Part shown: positions 36,276-49,980 of the stretch, in pieces | Layout: the number at the start of each line of letters is the position of its first letter | Position numbering within the stretch: the first letter of the stretch is position 1 | Program-made: the position numbers and the translations under genes | The notes under the pieces: generated by a model | The model's input: the letters and a program-made list of their open reading frames with translations, nothing else | What the model was told of the DNA's origin: nothing | Databases searched by the model: none | Source of the DNA: Linepithema humile | Taxonomy: Eukaryota; Arthropoda; Insecta; Hymenoptera; Formicidae | Direction of reading: 5' to 3' | NCBI RefSeq assembly: GCF_040581485.1 | Contig: NC_090128.1 | Location: forward strand, 32,704,931-32,768,930 | DNA: 64,000 nucleotides

Positions 36276-39200
36276 GGGGTTATTTAATCCTGTAACTCTG
36301 ATGCAACTGATTTACTTACAGTTTTCTGTTGAATCTTTGATATCAGTATCAGCACTGCATTTGATAGATAATTTAAAAATCTTAATACATGAATTGCCAC
36401 TTCTCAGTTTCGAAAGTCGACATTCTTAATGTTTGTTAAACTTAAATATTTTATATGATATAATATTTAAAATTTAATTTATTAGTTAAGAAATTAAATT
36501 ATCATACTTATAAATATTATTATATTTTGTATAATGATCTCTACAACTGTTCGTAGATAATCGAGAAATAACAAGCAGCTATAATTTGTTTATTAATATA
36601 GACGAGCTTTACACAACGTGGCTGTGAACGCTTTTCGTTTTATTGATATATATTAATTTTGAACAATTTTACGGTAACGTTAATTTTTGTATGAAAACAT
36701 TCGCAATATTTTGCGGACCCTCTGAATCATTTCTTCTCAGCATCCACCCTGTCTTCTTCTCGCTCTCTTCTTTCTCCGCCGTCGCCATTGCTGTCGTTAT
36801 TGTCTCGCCACTTATCACCGCCGTTGATCCGCACTTATAATTCATCATTCAACGGGGGAAGAAGGGGGAGATGGCGAGGAGACCTGCAAGGTTATCGACC
36901 GGCCCGCTCTCGATCGAAGCAATCGACTTTACACGTGCAATACTTTCCGATTACTTTATATACACCGTTGGCCGAAGTAGGGCCGCGTTGCGCCTCGGGG
37001 ATTCTGGACAGGGGTCTCGCTTTGAAGGGAGGGCGGAGGAGGCGAAAACGGGGCCCACCGAGGGGGCCCATAGGAGGACGGGGTGGTGGAGAAAGGGAGG
37101 CAGGGGGAACTGTGCCCCCACAAGTGGCTCCCCGGTAGCGCCGTCGCGCACCTGCCGCTTATTCCCACGCCGAGACTCACGTTCGCCTCATCTTTCCTCT
37201 GTTCGTCCTGCCTCCCTGTGTCCCCCCTCTTCCCCTCCCGATTCTCCCTCTTTTCCCCGCTTCGTCTTTGACCCTCTCACCACCGAGAGCACACGTGTGC
37301 ACCGCGGGTACATGGAGCCGGGGGGCCGGGCACGCTTATTTATTTTTAGATATTTTCGGTCCGCCACGAAAAAGAGAGATACACCCTACGTGTGCACGAT
37401 CGTCGACGAACACAACTTGTCGATATATCCAAAGGGTGTCAGAGACGAAAGGGGGAAGGGAGTAGGATACGCTTTTGGAAGAACACGATTAATCGTGACG
37501 GATTGTCCATAGAACGTTCGTGACGAATGTCCGTTAAGTAAAAAGGTTTCTCTTTCCAGAATAAGTAAAAGGGAAAAAAATCATGCGATCGTGTGTCCTT
37601 GGCTTACGCATTTACGATCTCTACAATGTAACTGGTTCTTCTGCACAGGACTGAAATGTTTGGAAATAATTTTATATGAAAAATCTTATCTATTGGCTAC
37701 ACTTAGACAAGGAACAAACCGTAGATTCTAAACCGGCTACATTACGCGTTCTTCCAACGATGCGTAGACTCTTAGCCATTTATCAAAATTTTAAATTCAT
37801 TAATTAAAATTAATTGTATATCAAAGAGCTATGATCGATTATCTTTTAAGATAAATTACATTGCTCACATACTGATTACTCTGTAATTACTTCATTTATC
37901 GGTCGCTGATTTTTTTATTGATTCTTTCTTCTCTTTAATTAGTTCAGAATATTGTACATTTTGTATATATCTGGTTATTTTGCATATTATTGATATGCAA
38001 GAAGAAATTATAATTGCGTTAATGCCGCGCTGCATAATAAATATTACACTGTTGCGTCTTAATTATAATAATAACGGTAAACGCAATCTTCACTTGTCTC
38101 GAGATGATGTATCACTTGCGCTTCTGCGGAATTTTGATGCCGCTTCTTGATAGTGAAATCCAATCTTTCGGTGATATTTCTCCACGACCACACAAAAGAA
38201 AGATCATTTGAGGTTTCGAGTGACGACGAAAGTATCGAGGCGTATTTAAATTCTCGTCGAATGCGAAGTACATTTTGTCAAAAAGGTTGCATACATTAAA
38301 TGTTTCGTTGAAAATGTTTATTGCTAATTACTATTACATCCGCAAATATGCAATATGATTTATTTTTATGATCACGATTTTTATTTCAAATTTTTAACAG
38401 ATCTCTTAAACTGCTGCAAATTTTATTCTCTCTAACCGGGATTTTTGTAAACTTTGAATCGTATTTTATAATCATAATTATATATGCGTATTGCAGAATT
38501 TTTAAAGGAAAAAAAGAGATACAGACTGATAGCAATAAAATTCGTATGTATTTTAATACTATTCTTTTTTAAGCACAATTAGTTAAATCCAAGCTTAAAT
38601 TTCTTTACTAGATATGCAGATATATTGTTATTACAAAGTCCATGTTTGTTTCCCAGTCGCGCTATATCCACCCTCTCATATACAGGTGATCCTCTTACTT
38701 TTTCTTTTGAAGCAAAGCATCACAATTCGTAGGCGGAGTAGGAAAAATCTCATATAACTCTCAGTTGTCATTGTCGTCCGTTAACCCCACATGAGGGTTG
38801 TACGTCGGGACAAGTGGCATTGTGTGCTTTTGGGGGTCCCACAGTGCACAGGTGCACCGTGTAAAGTGCATAATGTAAAACGAGGGGAAGGAGAGTGAGA
38901 AGCGACATGGGGGAATGGCGGACAGACAGAACCAGTGTGCAACAAAATTAGGGCCTCTTTTACAACGGGAGAAAGTGTATGGCGAGGGTTGTTGATTTCG
39001 AAACTTGCCGAACGGATTTTTGTTCCGACATTGACGCGCCAAAGAAACGAAACGCGTTCTGCCGCTTTTTAGAGGATACAAAAAACTGAGACAGTTTGTA
39101 ATACTCGAATTTTACCGTGAATTTAACGAGTTATCGAACGCAATTGCGTTAATTACAATTATTTAATTTAGCAATTTTTAACGAAGTTTCTAAGTGTTTA

Positions 39201-42200
39201 TAATATGATGACGATATATTTTTATAAAATTAACATTAGCAGGAGGAAAATATTTATCTTAAATTTCTAACCATATTTAAAATCTTACTACTAATATGTA
39301 TATTTCAGAATATAGTTGTATATAAATACCGAAATTCATTTGTTCATATATTGACGAACGTTCGCGATACTCGTTATACGTTCGATGTATATCGGTGTAC
39401 AATAACATTTATTTTCCCGCCCGAAGACACCGAAGACAGTGAACTATTGTGATACCTTGCGAGAACACGTCATGCAATTGGGGCCCCAGAGAAACGGACC
39501 CGGATCGCCGGTATATCGCGATTGGTCGGGACGAAACAAGAGAGGTTCATGCCAAGGGATTGCACCACACCTCCAACGATCGTCCCTTCGTCGGGATTGG
39601 CTGATCTCTCAGAACCTTTCAAGCCCCTCGTCGATCTTTTTGCCTCTCTTTTTTCCTCCTCGGGCCCCTCACCTCCCCTCTTCCACCCCCTGTCCCCTAC
39701 CGAGGAGCTGGACCTTTGTTTCTATTTGTTCGACTTTGAGACGCATTGGGGCTTTGGCCTCATGTCGCCCGTCCCCGGCCCCTTTCTCTTTTCTCGCGTT
39801 CATCTTCATCATTATTATCGTTGTCATTCCCGTTTCTATTTTTATCTGAGGTCGCCGTTTCGTCATTTTTATCGCAGCGCGTCGTCATTATCGTCATTAA
39901 CGTCGTTCATAGCAAAAAAGCGACTGCGCTACTGCGCTTTTTACGGTGCATTGTGGTTTATGTGTCGGACTTGAACGCATATTTCTAGAGAGAGAAAGAG
40001 ATTGAAACTGATATGATTTTAGTGAGCTACGCTTTGAAGCAACATTTCATGAATACACAAAAATTGAAATTGTTCTTTTATATTTGTGGCGGTAAATTTG
40101 TGATTAATAAAAGATTGCATAAATCTTGAAAATGAAAAGATAAGAATTAACAAAAATTGAGTTGCGCTAACTTCACTTGTTCGTCGGGTTGAAATTGAGT
40201 GAAAAGTTTGCTGTTTATACAAAAAGATACGTAACGATAATAAGTAACCGTTATTGGCATAAAAGATATTACTTTAAGGACGGTAATAAAGGAATGATGC
40301 GTCGAAAGAAGCGAATATCGAGTCGTGCAGCTAAACGCTTTATGAAGATGGACAAAAAGCGAGTTAACGATCTCTCGTCGCGTTTCAGCTGTGTCAGAAT
40401 TTTTACACCCGGATAATAAGAATCACGGTCGCGTTCACGAATCGCGCGGCTTCTCGAAATAACACGGTATATTGCACTTCCGCCATATGCGCGCGGTAAT
40501 GCCTCTTGCTCAAATTTCCGATGTGCAAAAAACAAATGACCACCGCGCGATCGCTCGACCGTCTTATCGTAAATGTTATAAATATAATAATGTCAATCAT
40601 ATATTTTTTTTTTTTTTTTTACAACACAGTGTGATTGCGTTTACGAATAAAAATTTGTTACGTTCATCTAGTCGCTGTAGAAAATAATTGTATTTGTCGC
40701 AATGTCAGGCGAGAGCAGAACGAGAGAATCAGAGCTGCGAAGCTGCGATGCACGCGGTTGCTATTTCTATTCTTCGACTAAAACTCCGGAGCCGATCGTT
40801 ATTCCCACTTTTTGCGCACGCCTTCTTATGCGATCTCTAAATCTGCAAGTCGGCGCGGATGCGCGTCCTCGTCATTTTCTGTCCTTCGCTTTCCTGACGA
40901 ATCCGCTCACCAAGGCACGCTTGTACGTCCACCTCAGACATCGATCCTTTCTTTCCTTCTCCTTTCTCTTTCCATCTCCCTCTCCTTTTTTTTCCTTTCT
41001 TTTTTTCAATCCTTTTCTTCACGTTAAATTTACCTTGCGGCGACCGTGCGAGAGTCGTTGCGCTCATAAATTTCTAAAAAGAAAACAGCGGCGCGCCGCG
41101 AATAACACGCGCCTCCGGAATTATTGCGCAGCTCGAAACTGCGCTGCCGCTAATTTTTACTCCGTGCTTTTTCGCCTCCCTGCTGACCCCCTCCCCCTTT
41201 CCGCCTTACGACGGATTTTTATTTATTTTTTACGCCGCCGGGCAGAATGCGCGCCGCGTATCCCGACTGCGTAACATCTCCCGTAAAGGCAGGGAGAACC
41301 TTCATTAAAACGCTGCCTCCGCGTGTCCTACTATAACCGCCATGTTAACGGACGCGGGACCCCTACCTCCCTTCGGGGATTCAGCGCTTTTGTGCTGCGT
41401 AATAGGGACGCTACTGAAAGCGGCGGTGAATTTTATCAGCCGCCGGGGCCCCGATGATAATCTGCGCGCGGTGAGCGGCGGCCGCTACCGGCTCGGGAGT
41501 CCTTCATCCTTCCATCCGGCCATTTCATAGATTGGAAATTGAGAGTCAAGTGCCCGCCTTCGTGTTCGGCTCGGTAATGGTCATGTTACCGGGCGCAGCC
41601 TTTCACCGAGATTCGAGACTTTTGTGCGCCGCAGCCGAGAGTGAGGCCGAAATTTATCGCTTGTCCGAGCCCGATAATCCACGGTAATTAATGCCGGACT
41701 ACTGACAGTTTTCAGTGAAACTGAATGCTTTACATTGTGCAGTAATGCGAATCAGGTGGACCTGATTGCCGGCGGCGGTTATGTAACAAAATCGGCGGTG
41801 CAGGTGTGCAATTAATAACTTTCTGCAAAATAAATCGGCAGTGCTCGTAGTGAGCAGGAGATATAAAATTTTGGTTAATTTCGTGCTTCTCCGCTGCAAA
41901 ACTGACTTGACTTAACACTGGAAATTATATATCGCATAATATCGATTAAACAGAAATAAGAACAAATATTTTTTATTAGGCCATTTGAGTAAGTCAGATT
42001 AAAAGCACCGATTCCAGTAATGGGCCGTAAGAGATATTCAATATAAAATTATCTTCAATTTAATAGAACTGTTTGCATAATTTAACGTTCACGATTGCTA
42101 AAATGAGTATCGTTTAATTATTTTCAGATTACAGAAACAGTATCGGAACATTTGTTTAAAATTGCTCGTAATCGACCAGTGGAGTCGCAAATGTGCGATC

Positions 42201-42671
42201 AAAATGTGCAATCGTAAACTTGAATGATCTGTTAAGTTCTCGTAAAATTACAATGTAAAAGGCAAAGTACTCGTATAACACGAAATTATGATGTCTTTGT
42301 CGAGCTTCGTAATGCAACGAAACCGCTTTTAACCGAAGAAGTACCGTTGCACACGAAGCGCATTCCCGATTATTTCAATTTGATAATTTATTAATGTTGC
42401 TTATTTCCAAATTTCGGCGACGACGGCCTTTTAATGAGAACTCTTTTGAATTACCTCGTTATATGCTCGTACAAACGAGCCGCTTGAATGCGCGACACTT
42501 CAGTCGCTCAAAAATATCGACGTCTTCATTATAGCGGCACGCGTATAATAATGAAGATGTCGATATTTTTCGGCGAAATTTATTTGTACGACACGGTTTC
42601 TTTAAAAACACTTCCGCGCCGCGCTCACTTGTTATTTCGCCCGTTATTGCGCGTACTATATTACATTAAAT
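36276..42671. other. Non-coding spacer
   Basis: GC-rich patches at 36.8-37.5, 39.4-39.9 and 40.7-41.7 kb alternate with AT-rich sequence. Open frames in these patches overlap on several frames and lack recognisable domains. The second composite E-box/Su(H) motif lies at 37,149-37,169. Confidence 0.5.
37149..37169 (-). promoter_or_regulatory. Composite proneural E-box and Su(H) site, copy 2
   Basis: CACCTGC (37,149-37,155), six bases, then TTCCCACG (37,162-37,169). Same strand, order and spacing as copy 1, in a GC-rich patch with otherwise different flanks. Confidence 0.55.
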
Positions 42672-43258
42672 CAGTGGTTCTTAACTTGGAGGTACACACG
42701 CATTTTTGAGGATGCAAAGAATTGTTTTTATAAAGATACGAAGCGTTATTTTAGAGATCTTTAAAATTAGAAACATTTATTTACCAACATAAATTAAAAT
42801 TTGACTAAACATTTTTGTCATTTATCTTATCACGCTCTAAAAATTTCATTATTAATTTGAGTTTTATATCTTTTCATTAATATCATATCTGCGTTAGGAC
42901 AATTTTTGAAGATAATAATAATTTTGATTAAAATCTTTATAATTTTTTATAATTGAAATAAAGATGCATGAATATAAAATTACACGAAGAAAATTTTATA
43001 TCAAAAATTATTATGAAAAAATTATAAAAATTTGTGGTTTTCACATAATGTGACCATAGTATTTAAATTTTAAATTCTTATAATCCGCGGCCATATCATA
43101 ATAATTTTTGATATAAATTATGATGTTCTCCGTGTTGAATATTTCTAGAGTACTCTAGAAAGAAAAAAATTTTATAAAGCAGAAGGTTTTTTATTTCTTT
43201 TTTTGAAAATACATGTTCAAAGAGTAAAATTTGTAGTAGAAAGGATTAAGAACCACTG
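42672..43258. mobile_element. hAT-type MITE with internal inverted repeat
   Basis: The 587-base element starts CAGTGGTTCTTAA and ends with its exact reverse complement, TTAAGAACCACTG. This terminus is characteristic of Buster/Charlie-like hAT elements. The 8-base flanks CATTAAAT and TATTTAAC agree at five positions, as an aged target duplication would. The interior is AT-rich and non-coding. It holds a second, perfect 22-base inverted repeat, 42,995-43,016 against 43,096-43,117 (TATATCAAAAATTATTATGA and complement), which would fold the centre into a stem-loop. Confidence 0.75.
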
Positions 43259-45100
43259 TATTTAACGCAGGTTTGCCGCGCTTTACAACTGCGTGGCGCG
43301 CGGTCTTCGAGTAATTAACGGATCGTATGCAGATTTGCTCGTTCCCATGTTGCGCTTACGCTGTATGAGGAGTGCCATCGTAGTGTATTTTGCCTGTCTG
43401 GTAAGCGCTTGTTTTTGGCTGTTGCCCAATATTTATATCTGGCGAATTAAAGCGCATTTCGCTGATTTATGTAGAGCCATTCATCAAACGCGCGAGTTAT
43501 ACACGCATATAAAGTGCCACGCGAACACCTGTAAAAAGGGCCGACAACAAGTTTTGAATTTTAAAAATGCTCACTTAAATGCAAAGTATTTCAGAGAGTT
43601 AAAACCGCTTCTTGCGGTACATGTTTTGTCAGATACGTGTATTGATCGCGCGTTGATACAGCCGTCATTGAGAAGTTTCCGAGTGACCATTGAATTTAAA
43701 AATCAGTTGCACGTGACGTTTACTGTGACATTGAAGTGCAGTTCGAAAATAATGTTGCGATACTGACATTGAAAAGTTGCCGCGATGTTTGCAAAGGTAA
43801 AAAAATACGAAGGATATTTTGATTTTTGTTTGAATCAACGTAGCAATAAAGTGTCACGGCAATCAATTACCTCTTTATTAACGGTCTGTATAATTATTCG
43901 AACGACGCTGCTAATTTCCATTCGGCAACGGTTGAACGGCGTAAATATCTCTCTTGCAAACTCTCAACTGCGTATACATATATTTAACTGTTCAGCAGAC
44001 ATTCGGCACGCAAGTGCGTAGCGGCAGTAATACGCACTTACTCCATCGGCGATGATATCTCAAGGATCATTTTTTTTCACTCGCATAAACGTTCTTGTAT
44101 ATGGACGATGCGCCATTTTCAAAACGATTTCGTGACCTTATTATACTCCTTATAATGTCACGAAATGTCCGCGAGAATTTTTTTCTCTTTACAACCGGTT
44201 TCTCTGCCCGGTGCTCTGCGAAAGAGTAGCGGAACATAATGCGAACGGCAATATCTTCTCGTGTCACTTTAATGTCCGCTCGTGGACTCCATTTGCAAAT
44301 GGCGCGCGCGGACCACGAATGTCTTTAATCACAAGCATTAACATGATCAGCAAAAAGATTACGTGTGCCGCGGTCAAGATTGTTTCGGAGAGCGACAAAA
44401 AAGAGCGAGTACGATCACGCTAACCGGGAGCGACCTCGAGAGAGAGGCGGCGTTTTTCATCGGCGTTCCGCGTCGCGGCGATAAAAGAATCGCACACGCC
44501 ACACGACGGCCGGAAATTGGTTCGGATGCTCATTCGTTCGCGCACGTTAAAACGATTGCGAGCGCGCGAGATGGCGCACCCCGAGGCTTCGCGTGCATGC
44601 ACCGATAACCGGCAACGTGTTTATTTTACGTTCGTTCCGCATGAATCCACTATTCATTTCGCATCCTGTGTCCTCGCACGCGGGGACAAACGCGAGAGCA
44701 TTGTAATAAAATTAGCTTTGTTGCGCAATACAACATTCTATTCATGCTGCTGCGCGATACAAGTGCAATCGACGATTGATTTCCAATCAAATTGAATCTG
44801 TTCCGTTTGGATTGTCATTTATTCTTGATTCTAAATTATTAAGATATTTTTTTTCATCATAATTAAATCTGATATTATTTAAAAATGATAGAATACTCGA
44901 AACTTTTTTGAACGGCAGTGTATGTGCGCAGGCTGGCTGATCGCACTGTCTTTTTCCACTTATATCAATTTTAATATATGCCGAATCAGAATATTAAATT
45001 AACGCGATGTCGTATTTTCACCAAAACAAACTGCTTTAGTGCACACGTTGATTTACCTTGAACCGACTTTATCGCGTGAGCGTCGACGCGATATGATTTC
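43259..45100. other. Non-coding spacer with a chance-length open frame
   Basis: The longest frame, 43,293-43,766 on the plus strand (157 codons), contains a hydrophobic stretch near its start but no recognised family motif. It begins 35 bases after the MITE. I do not call it a gene. Confidence 0.45.
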
Positions 45101-45108
45101 CTGCTACG

Positions 45109-48100
45109 GCGTCGGGACGCCGGGCAACCGTTAGTTACGAAAGCTCGTAGACTCCGCTTTATTACTAGAGAAATGCTACCTTTCTTCATGCAGTCCTAAT
45201 ATACTAGTGCCAATGAAAAGCTCTCCTAAGTTTCGGGATAGGGTTAGTAGGCACGAATATTGTTCACTGCACAAGTCATGAATTTGTACCACTTTCGTTA
45301 ACTACTGAAAATTATCATTTAAAGAATATTATATGCGAGAATAGCATTATACGCGCGACTGTACTTTCAAAAATTATCTCTTACGATTGTATATAATATA
45401 ATGTATATAATATAATATAATATATCATAAATTTGATATGAATGGAAACAGTTTTGTAATAAAATTATTTTGTACATTTTTCTTATCAAATAATAACTAT
45501 CTGAAATTTTATAATGGTGTAAATGAAATAAAAGCATAGAACGTATCGAAAGAAATTTGTTTTAGAACACGAGAAATACACTAATAACAGACATTTTGCT
45601 TTGATGAACTTAGAGACACGTCATGCAATATTACTCTTTCGTGCGATGTTAACGGGAAACTATTCTCGGCGACCACCGCGATCGAACGTTCATCACGAAG
45701 CGAGCACGCGTGCGCGCCCCGGGGGCGTTTCAATCTATTTCCATCCCTCGGTTACACACGCGGAGGGGACTTCGATCTATAATTAACCTCGAGCGTCGCG
45801 ACGCCTGCCAGCTCCGCTTCGCTCATGCTCGCCGTATGCGATTTCTCGCCGCAACGACGCCCGTCGTCGATACGTAGGAGACGTCGGCGTCCTTCCGACG
45901 CCTGTTGTTCTCCTGGCTGCGGAGGACGTCGCGGCGCCGGCCTCTGACAGCGGCTGCCCCGACGCGGCCGGCGGATCCGACGCGGCTGCCCGGGCGTCGC
46001 GACGCCTCGCAGCTCCCCGGGAAGCTCGCGACGGAAAGCACGCGTACTTCCTGCATGTTCATGCACCCCTGGCACGGTGGTACGTCAGACGACGTCTTCC
46101 GTTTGACGAGCAGCTCCGTCAGACGTCGTCGGGTCCGCGGCATCGCGCCCACGCTCGCACGTGCGCTTCATGCTCCCCGGATAAAACATCGCCGCGCTAG
46201 GGCGCCGCAGAGCTTTCTCAGGGGCGCTCGTCGGGTGGTACGAGTGTGACAACGGATGCTCCGACGACGCTGGCCGACGGCGAAACGCGTGTATTTCTAT
46301 AATCATGCGGGACGCGCGTCAGACGTCCTGTATTGTTTTCTCACATTAGATACAATAGATTGCATAAAATATTTTTTTTCATATTCTATTACTTTTATGT
46401 TTCTTATAGCGTTGAATAATTTATCTCTTGTCTAAAACACAAGTTCACTGAGAACAAGGAATTCGGTGTTGCAGCTCGAAACACTCGAAAAATTCTTCAA
46501 TTATTTTATTTGTAAATCTAAGCGTGTAAAATCAGATAAAGGAAAAATGCTGCAAAATTCAAGCATCTTAATGACAACTTAAGTTTTATATACTTTTGAA
46601 TTACGAAGTGTGAACGCAAGATATACTTTAGTCGCACAATTTTTTGAAACATTAGTTTTATCGGCATCAGAATTTTTCAAGCGATATACGTAGCGTAAGA
46701 ACATATTTAGACAAATAACATTCATCGATAAAATCGTTGCCAAAAGATTAACATAAGGTGAACGCGCGATTACTTAGATGCCGGGCTTGCAAGTGATGAC
46801 AGTCAACGAGCGATCGGTCGAACCAGCGCGGCCGTTCCAGCGCGGCGTGCTCTCCTGCTCCGGCGTCGCGACGCCCGAGGACTGGCGCCACGGGGCGCTG
46901 CGTCGCCGTCGTGGTGCGACGGCCGCCGTCGCGACACCCCCCGGCCGTTAGCTCCACGGCGCTTCTGTTAGCCGCGTCGGAAAACTTGTTGCGACCGAGC
47001 CGCGACAAGCGTTGAATGACAAGTGGGCAGTTGCCGTCGTTGATTCGCCGCCGGCCTCCGGAGGCCGAGACGTCGGCGATGTCGCTTGGCCCGTCCGCCG
47101 ACTACGTCGCGACGTCTGTCGCGGGCTGAGAACAACGACGCCGCCGATGCACCCGTCGCGCGGGCGGGACGGGCGTCGCGATGGCACACCTGTGGCGAGG
47201 ACGGTGTCGCAGGTCGGGTCGCGTGCCGACGCCACACCAGGCGCTTATCAAACCGCGTCGGCGTTCCGTCGCCCGACGTCCGACGCCACCACGTCCGTAA
47301 CTACTTGCCGCGGAGTCTTCGGAATAGGTTGATTGGCGAGCGCCGCGTCCGGGAAAGCATGACGATGGAGGAATGTGTAGAGCTTGCGCGCCATATGAAG
47401 CTTAGGATGAGTAGCGGTTTTCTTATTAACGGAATAATGTTAATTTAATACTTTGGTATTTTTTTTCAAACATAAACAGGAATGTTTATGAGATTTAAGA
47501 AAGTAAAATAAAGTGGCATTTATGCGCAATATACAGAGATTCGACAACTTTAATTGATAAGTATACATGTCGTAAATCGGAATTTTAATCTATTTTTTAA
47601 TCGATATCTTTGCATTAGCATTGGACTTGAGCAGAATTTTCGGAAATAACGGATTTTGATGCAATAAAAATTCTGTGTTACATTTTATTTATGAACGTCT
47701 GTAAAACTTCCTTATCAATGTTTATAGAAACAGAGATTCAGTTTGGAACTCATAGAAGAGAAAGATAATTCAAAATTAAATTAAGGATTGTGAATAAGAT
47801 ACGTTTTATTCTTTGAAAAATTTGTTTCGAATTTGTTGCAGAAAGAATTTACGAGATTTCTATCTTTGATAGGAAAGTTCGACTGATACGTAAATAGTTG
47901 CTATCTTTTTATTTATAAATTCCAATATCGCAGGATTATTTGAGGAAGTATTTAGAAGAGTACTCGTATTTTACGTTATTCTAAATTACCGTGAGCATAA
48001 CAATTTATTAATGAATAACATTACGTCGCATAATTTTGTGAAGTTATATTTTAATTACATTGAATAATTTGCTTGGTGAACGCAGAATAAAATCTTTTTA

Positions 48101-48866
48101 TTTCACTGCTATGATAAGTTTATTTCCAGAATGATATAACTGTAATTTTGTTTATCATGCTACGAATGTAAAACGCGCTGTTTATTATCATAATATGGGC
48201 TATGAAACTTAATGCTGCAATAAAGAATGCATATCACTCCACGCGGATGCGAACCGGACGCGAGCGAGAAAATGATCCCTAATTAGGACAATAAGAGAGA
48301 AAACGTGTGTCTCTCATATGTTCCGTTATTAATCCAAGAGCTTATACTGTCGTACGCATCACCCGATATAGTTTTTACGAGGGTGTATCGGAATTAGGGG
48401 CGTCGGCCGGTTGGCGTCGCGATGCCCTATCAGGAGAGCACGCGCGGATATATATCGGGCCGACTGCCAATAATAAAACGTAACGAAAGCGCGGAGCATT
48501 CGCGGGATGCACGTACGATCGCTCGTCTATACATGTGCGTAGGCGCGCGGCTGTGTGCGTGTATCAGTTGTTTCGACAGTGGGAGGGGCGAATAGGGACG
48601 GTGAGTTTTTTTTTCCGGTTTCTCGAAGAGTGCCGCGGCGGGCCGTTCAACGTCTTCGACGTCGCGATGCTGACCGCCTTTTGACGATGAAAGGAAAAAG
48701 GGAGGAAAAGCTCGCGGCCCCGTAGAGCTTCCGATAAGACGAAGCATCCAGGCGGTTGCTTGCGAGCAGCCCCCGTTATCAGGATTGCAGGATGCCGCAT
48801 TTAGTAGACGCCGCCGGGCGTCGCCGTGTTACCCGCGAACCGAAAAAGCGCGGGCGTCGCGGCGCC
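45109..48866. repeat. Cluster of a GC-rich palindromic motif
   Basis: The 14-base palindrome GGCGTCGCGACGCC occurs exactly at 45,993-46,006 and 46,862-46,875. Variants lie at 45,109-45,122 (GGCGTCGGGACGCC), 45,793-45,804 (core 12 bases), 45,925-45,938, 46,925-46,938, 47,104-47,115 (ACGTCGCGACGT), 47,172-47,185, 48,413-48,426, 48,658-48,670 and 48,853-48,866. Three copies share an arm close to CAGGAGAGCACGC, at 48,427 onward, 48,867 onward, and 46,845-46,861 in inverse orientation. The cluster sits in two GC-rich islands separated by about 1 kb of AT-rich sequence (47.4-48.2 kb). No coding explanation is apparent. Confidence 0.7.
47053..47068. repeat. 16-base perfect palindrome
   Basis: CGGCCTCCGGAGGCCG lies inside the palindrome-rich island, close to GACGTCGGCGATGTCGC, itself related to the main motif. 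Confidence 0.85.
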
Positions 48867-49961
48867 CGATCGGGAGAGCAGGACGCGGCCCAGCGCTCTG
48901 CGTGGATTCTGGGCGCCCACGCAGATTCGCTGCTCCTGCGATTCTATGCAACAGATGTGTGGGAGGGTCAGTTCAAAGCATATTAGAATGTAGATTATTA
49001 TTATTTTGTGGATTAATAAAGTTTTAATCTTTTTATATTGATCTTATCTGTATTAATATTTTGATAAGAAGATTCTACTTTTTGTAGACTAAACACATAC
49101 AATAATTTTTTTTCTCAAGATTTTATTACATTAATATTAATAGATTGATAAAGTGTTTGTAAAAATTCATCAACGATTAAACATCGAAGAATACTAACTC
49201 TTCTTATATTATCAATGTTTTAAAATTAATGAGATAAGCTGAGTATACCATTCTCCAACAATATCCTACTATCTTAAATTTCTTTCTGCATTTATCACTT
49301 CGGCGATGGGCAACTATATCTGTGCCAAACACGAGAAAAACTCGCGGTGCAAGCGAGGAAACGCAGCGCGATAACGTATTATCGCGATCGCGCGTGCAGA
49401 GGCGGCGCGCGTTCGGGAGCTTTTTGTCGCGAACGCGCGCTGCTGCAGGAACCAAGTATTCGGCCGGAGTATTCGACAAGGTATTTTACGGCTCCATTCC
49501 ACGATGCGATATCCGAACGAACATCGTACCGCCAAGATAACACGAATGCCAGTATCCTTAATTGGACATAGTTATGCAGAAGAACGGTGCGATATGCCGT
49601 TGAATACGACGTCGGTCGACGACACTCCTGCGTTAACCGCAGCCAATTACGTCTTTCTTTCGCCGCGCAGTTACAACGACACGTCGAGCACATTAATTTC
49701 CCCTTCGCTTCCTTCTCGTCGAGGAGAAATCGCGCCGCCGGTCAGGCAAAACTCGCGACGATATCGCCGCTCGACGCTTTTCTGCGTATCGATTATTTAA
49801 TCCGCGTCCTCCGCGCTCGATGATTGCGCTTATTTTTAGCGACGGATCGTTATCTATAGCCGACACTCATGTAATACTCATTTTACGGGATAGTGATACG
49901 CAATAACAATCAAATCCGCTTCGCCATGCGAATGTCGCCGCGGTAATCGCAGTTACGATGA

Positions 49962-49980
49962 CCCCCCCCCCTCCCCCCCC
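49962..49980 (-). repeat. Poly-C tract (poly-G on the minus strand)
   Basis: A run of C with one T interruption, immediately followed by GGG. It mirrors the two plus-strand G tracts. Confidence 0.8.

Noticed and set aside
43293..43766. 157-codon plus-strand open frame with a hydrophobic N-terminal part
   Set aside because: No recognisable domain, no promoter or splice context, and a length possible by chance among several hundred frames. Kept only as a spacer note.
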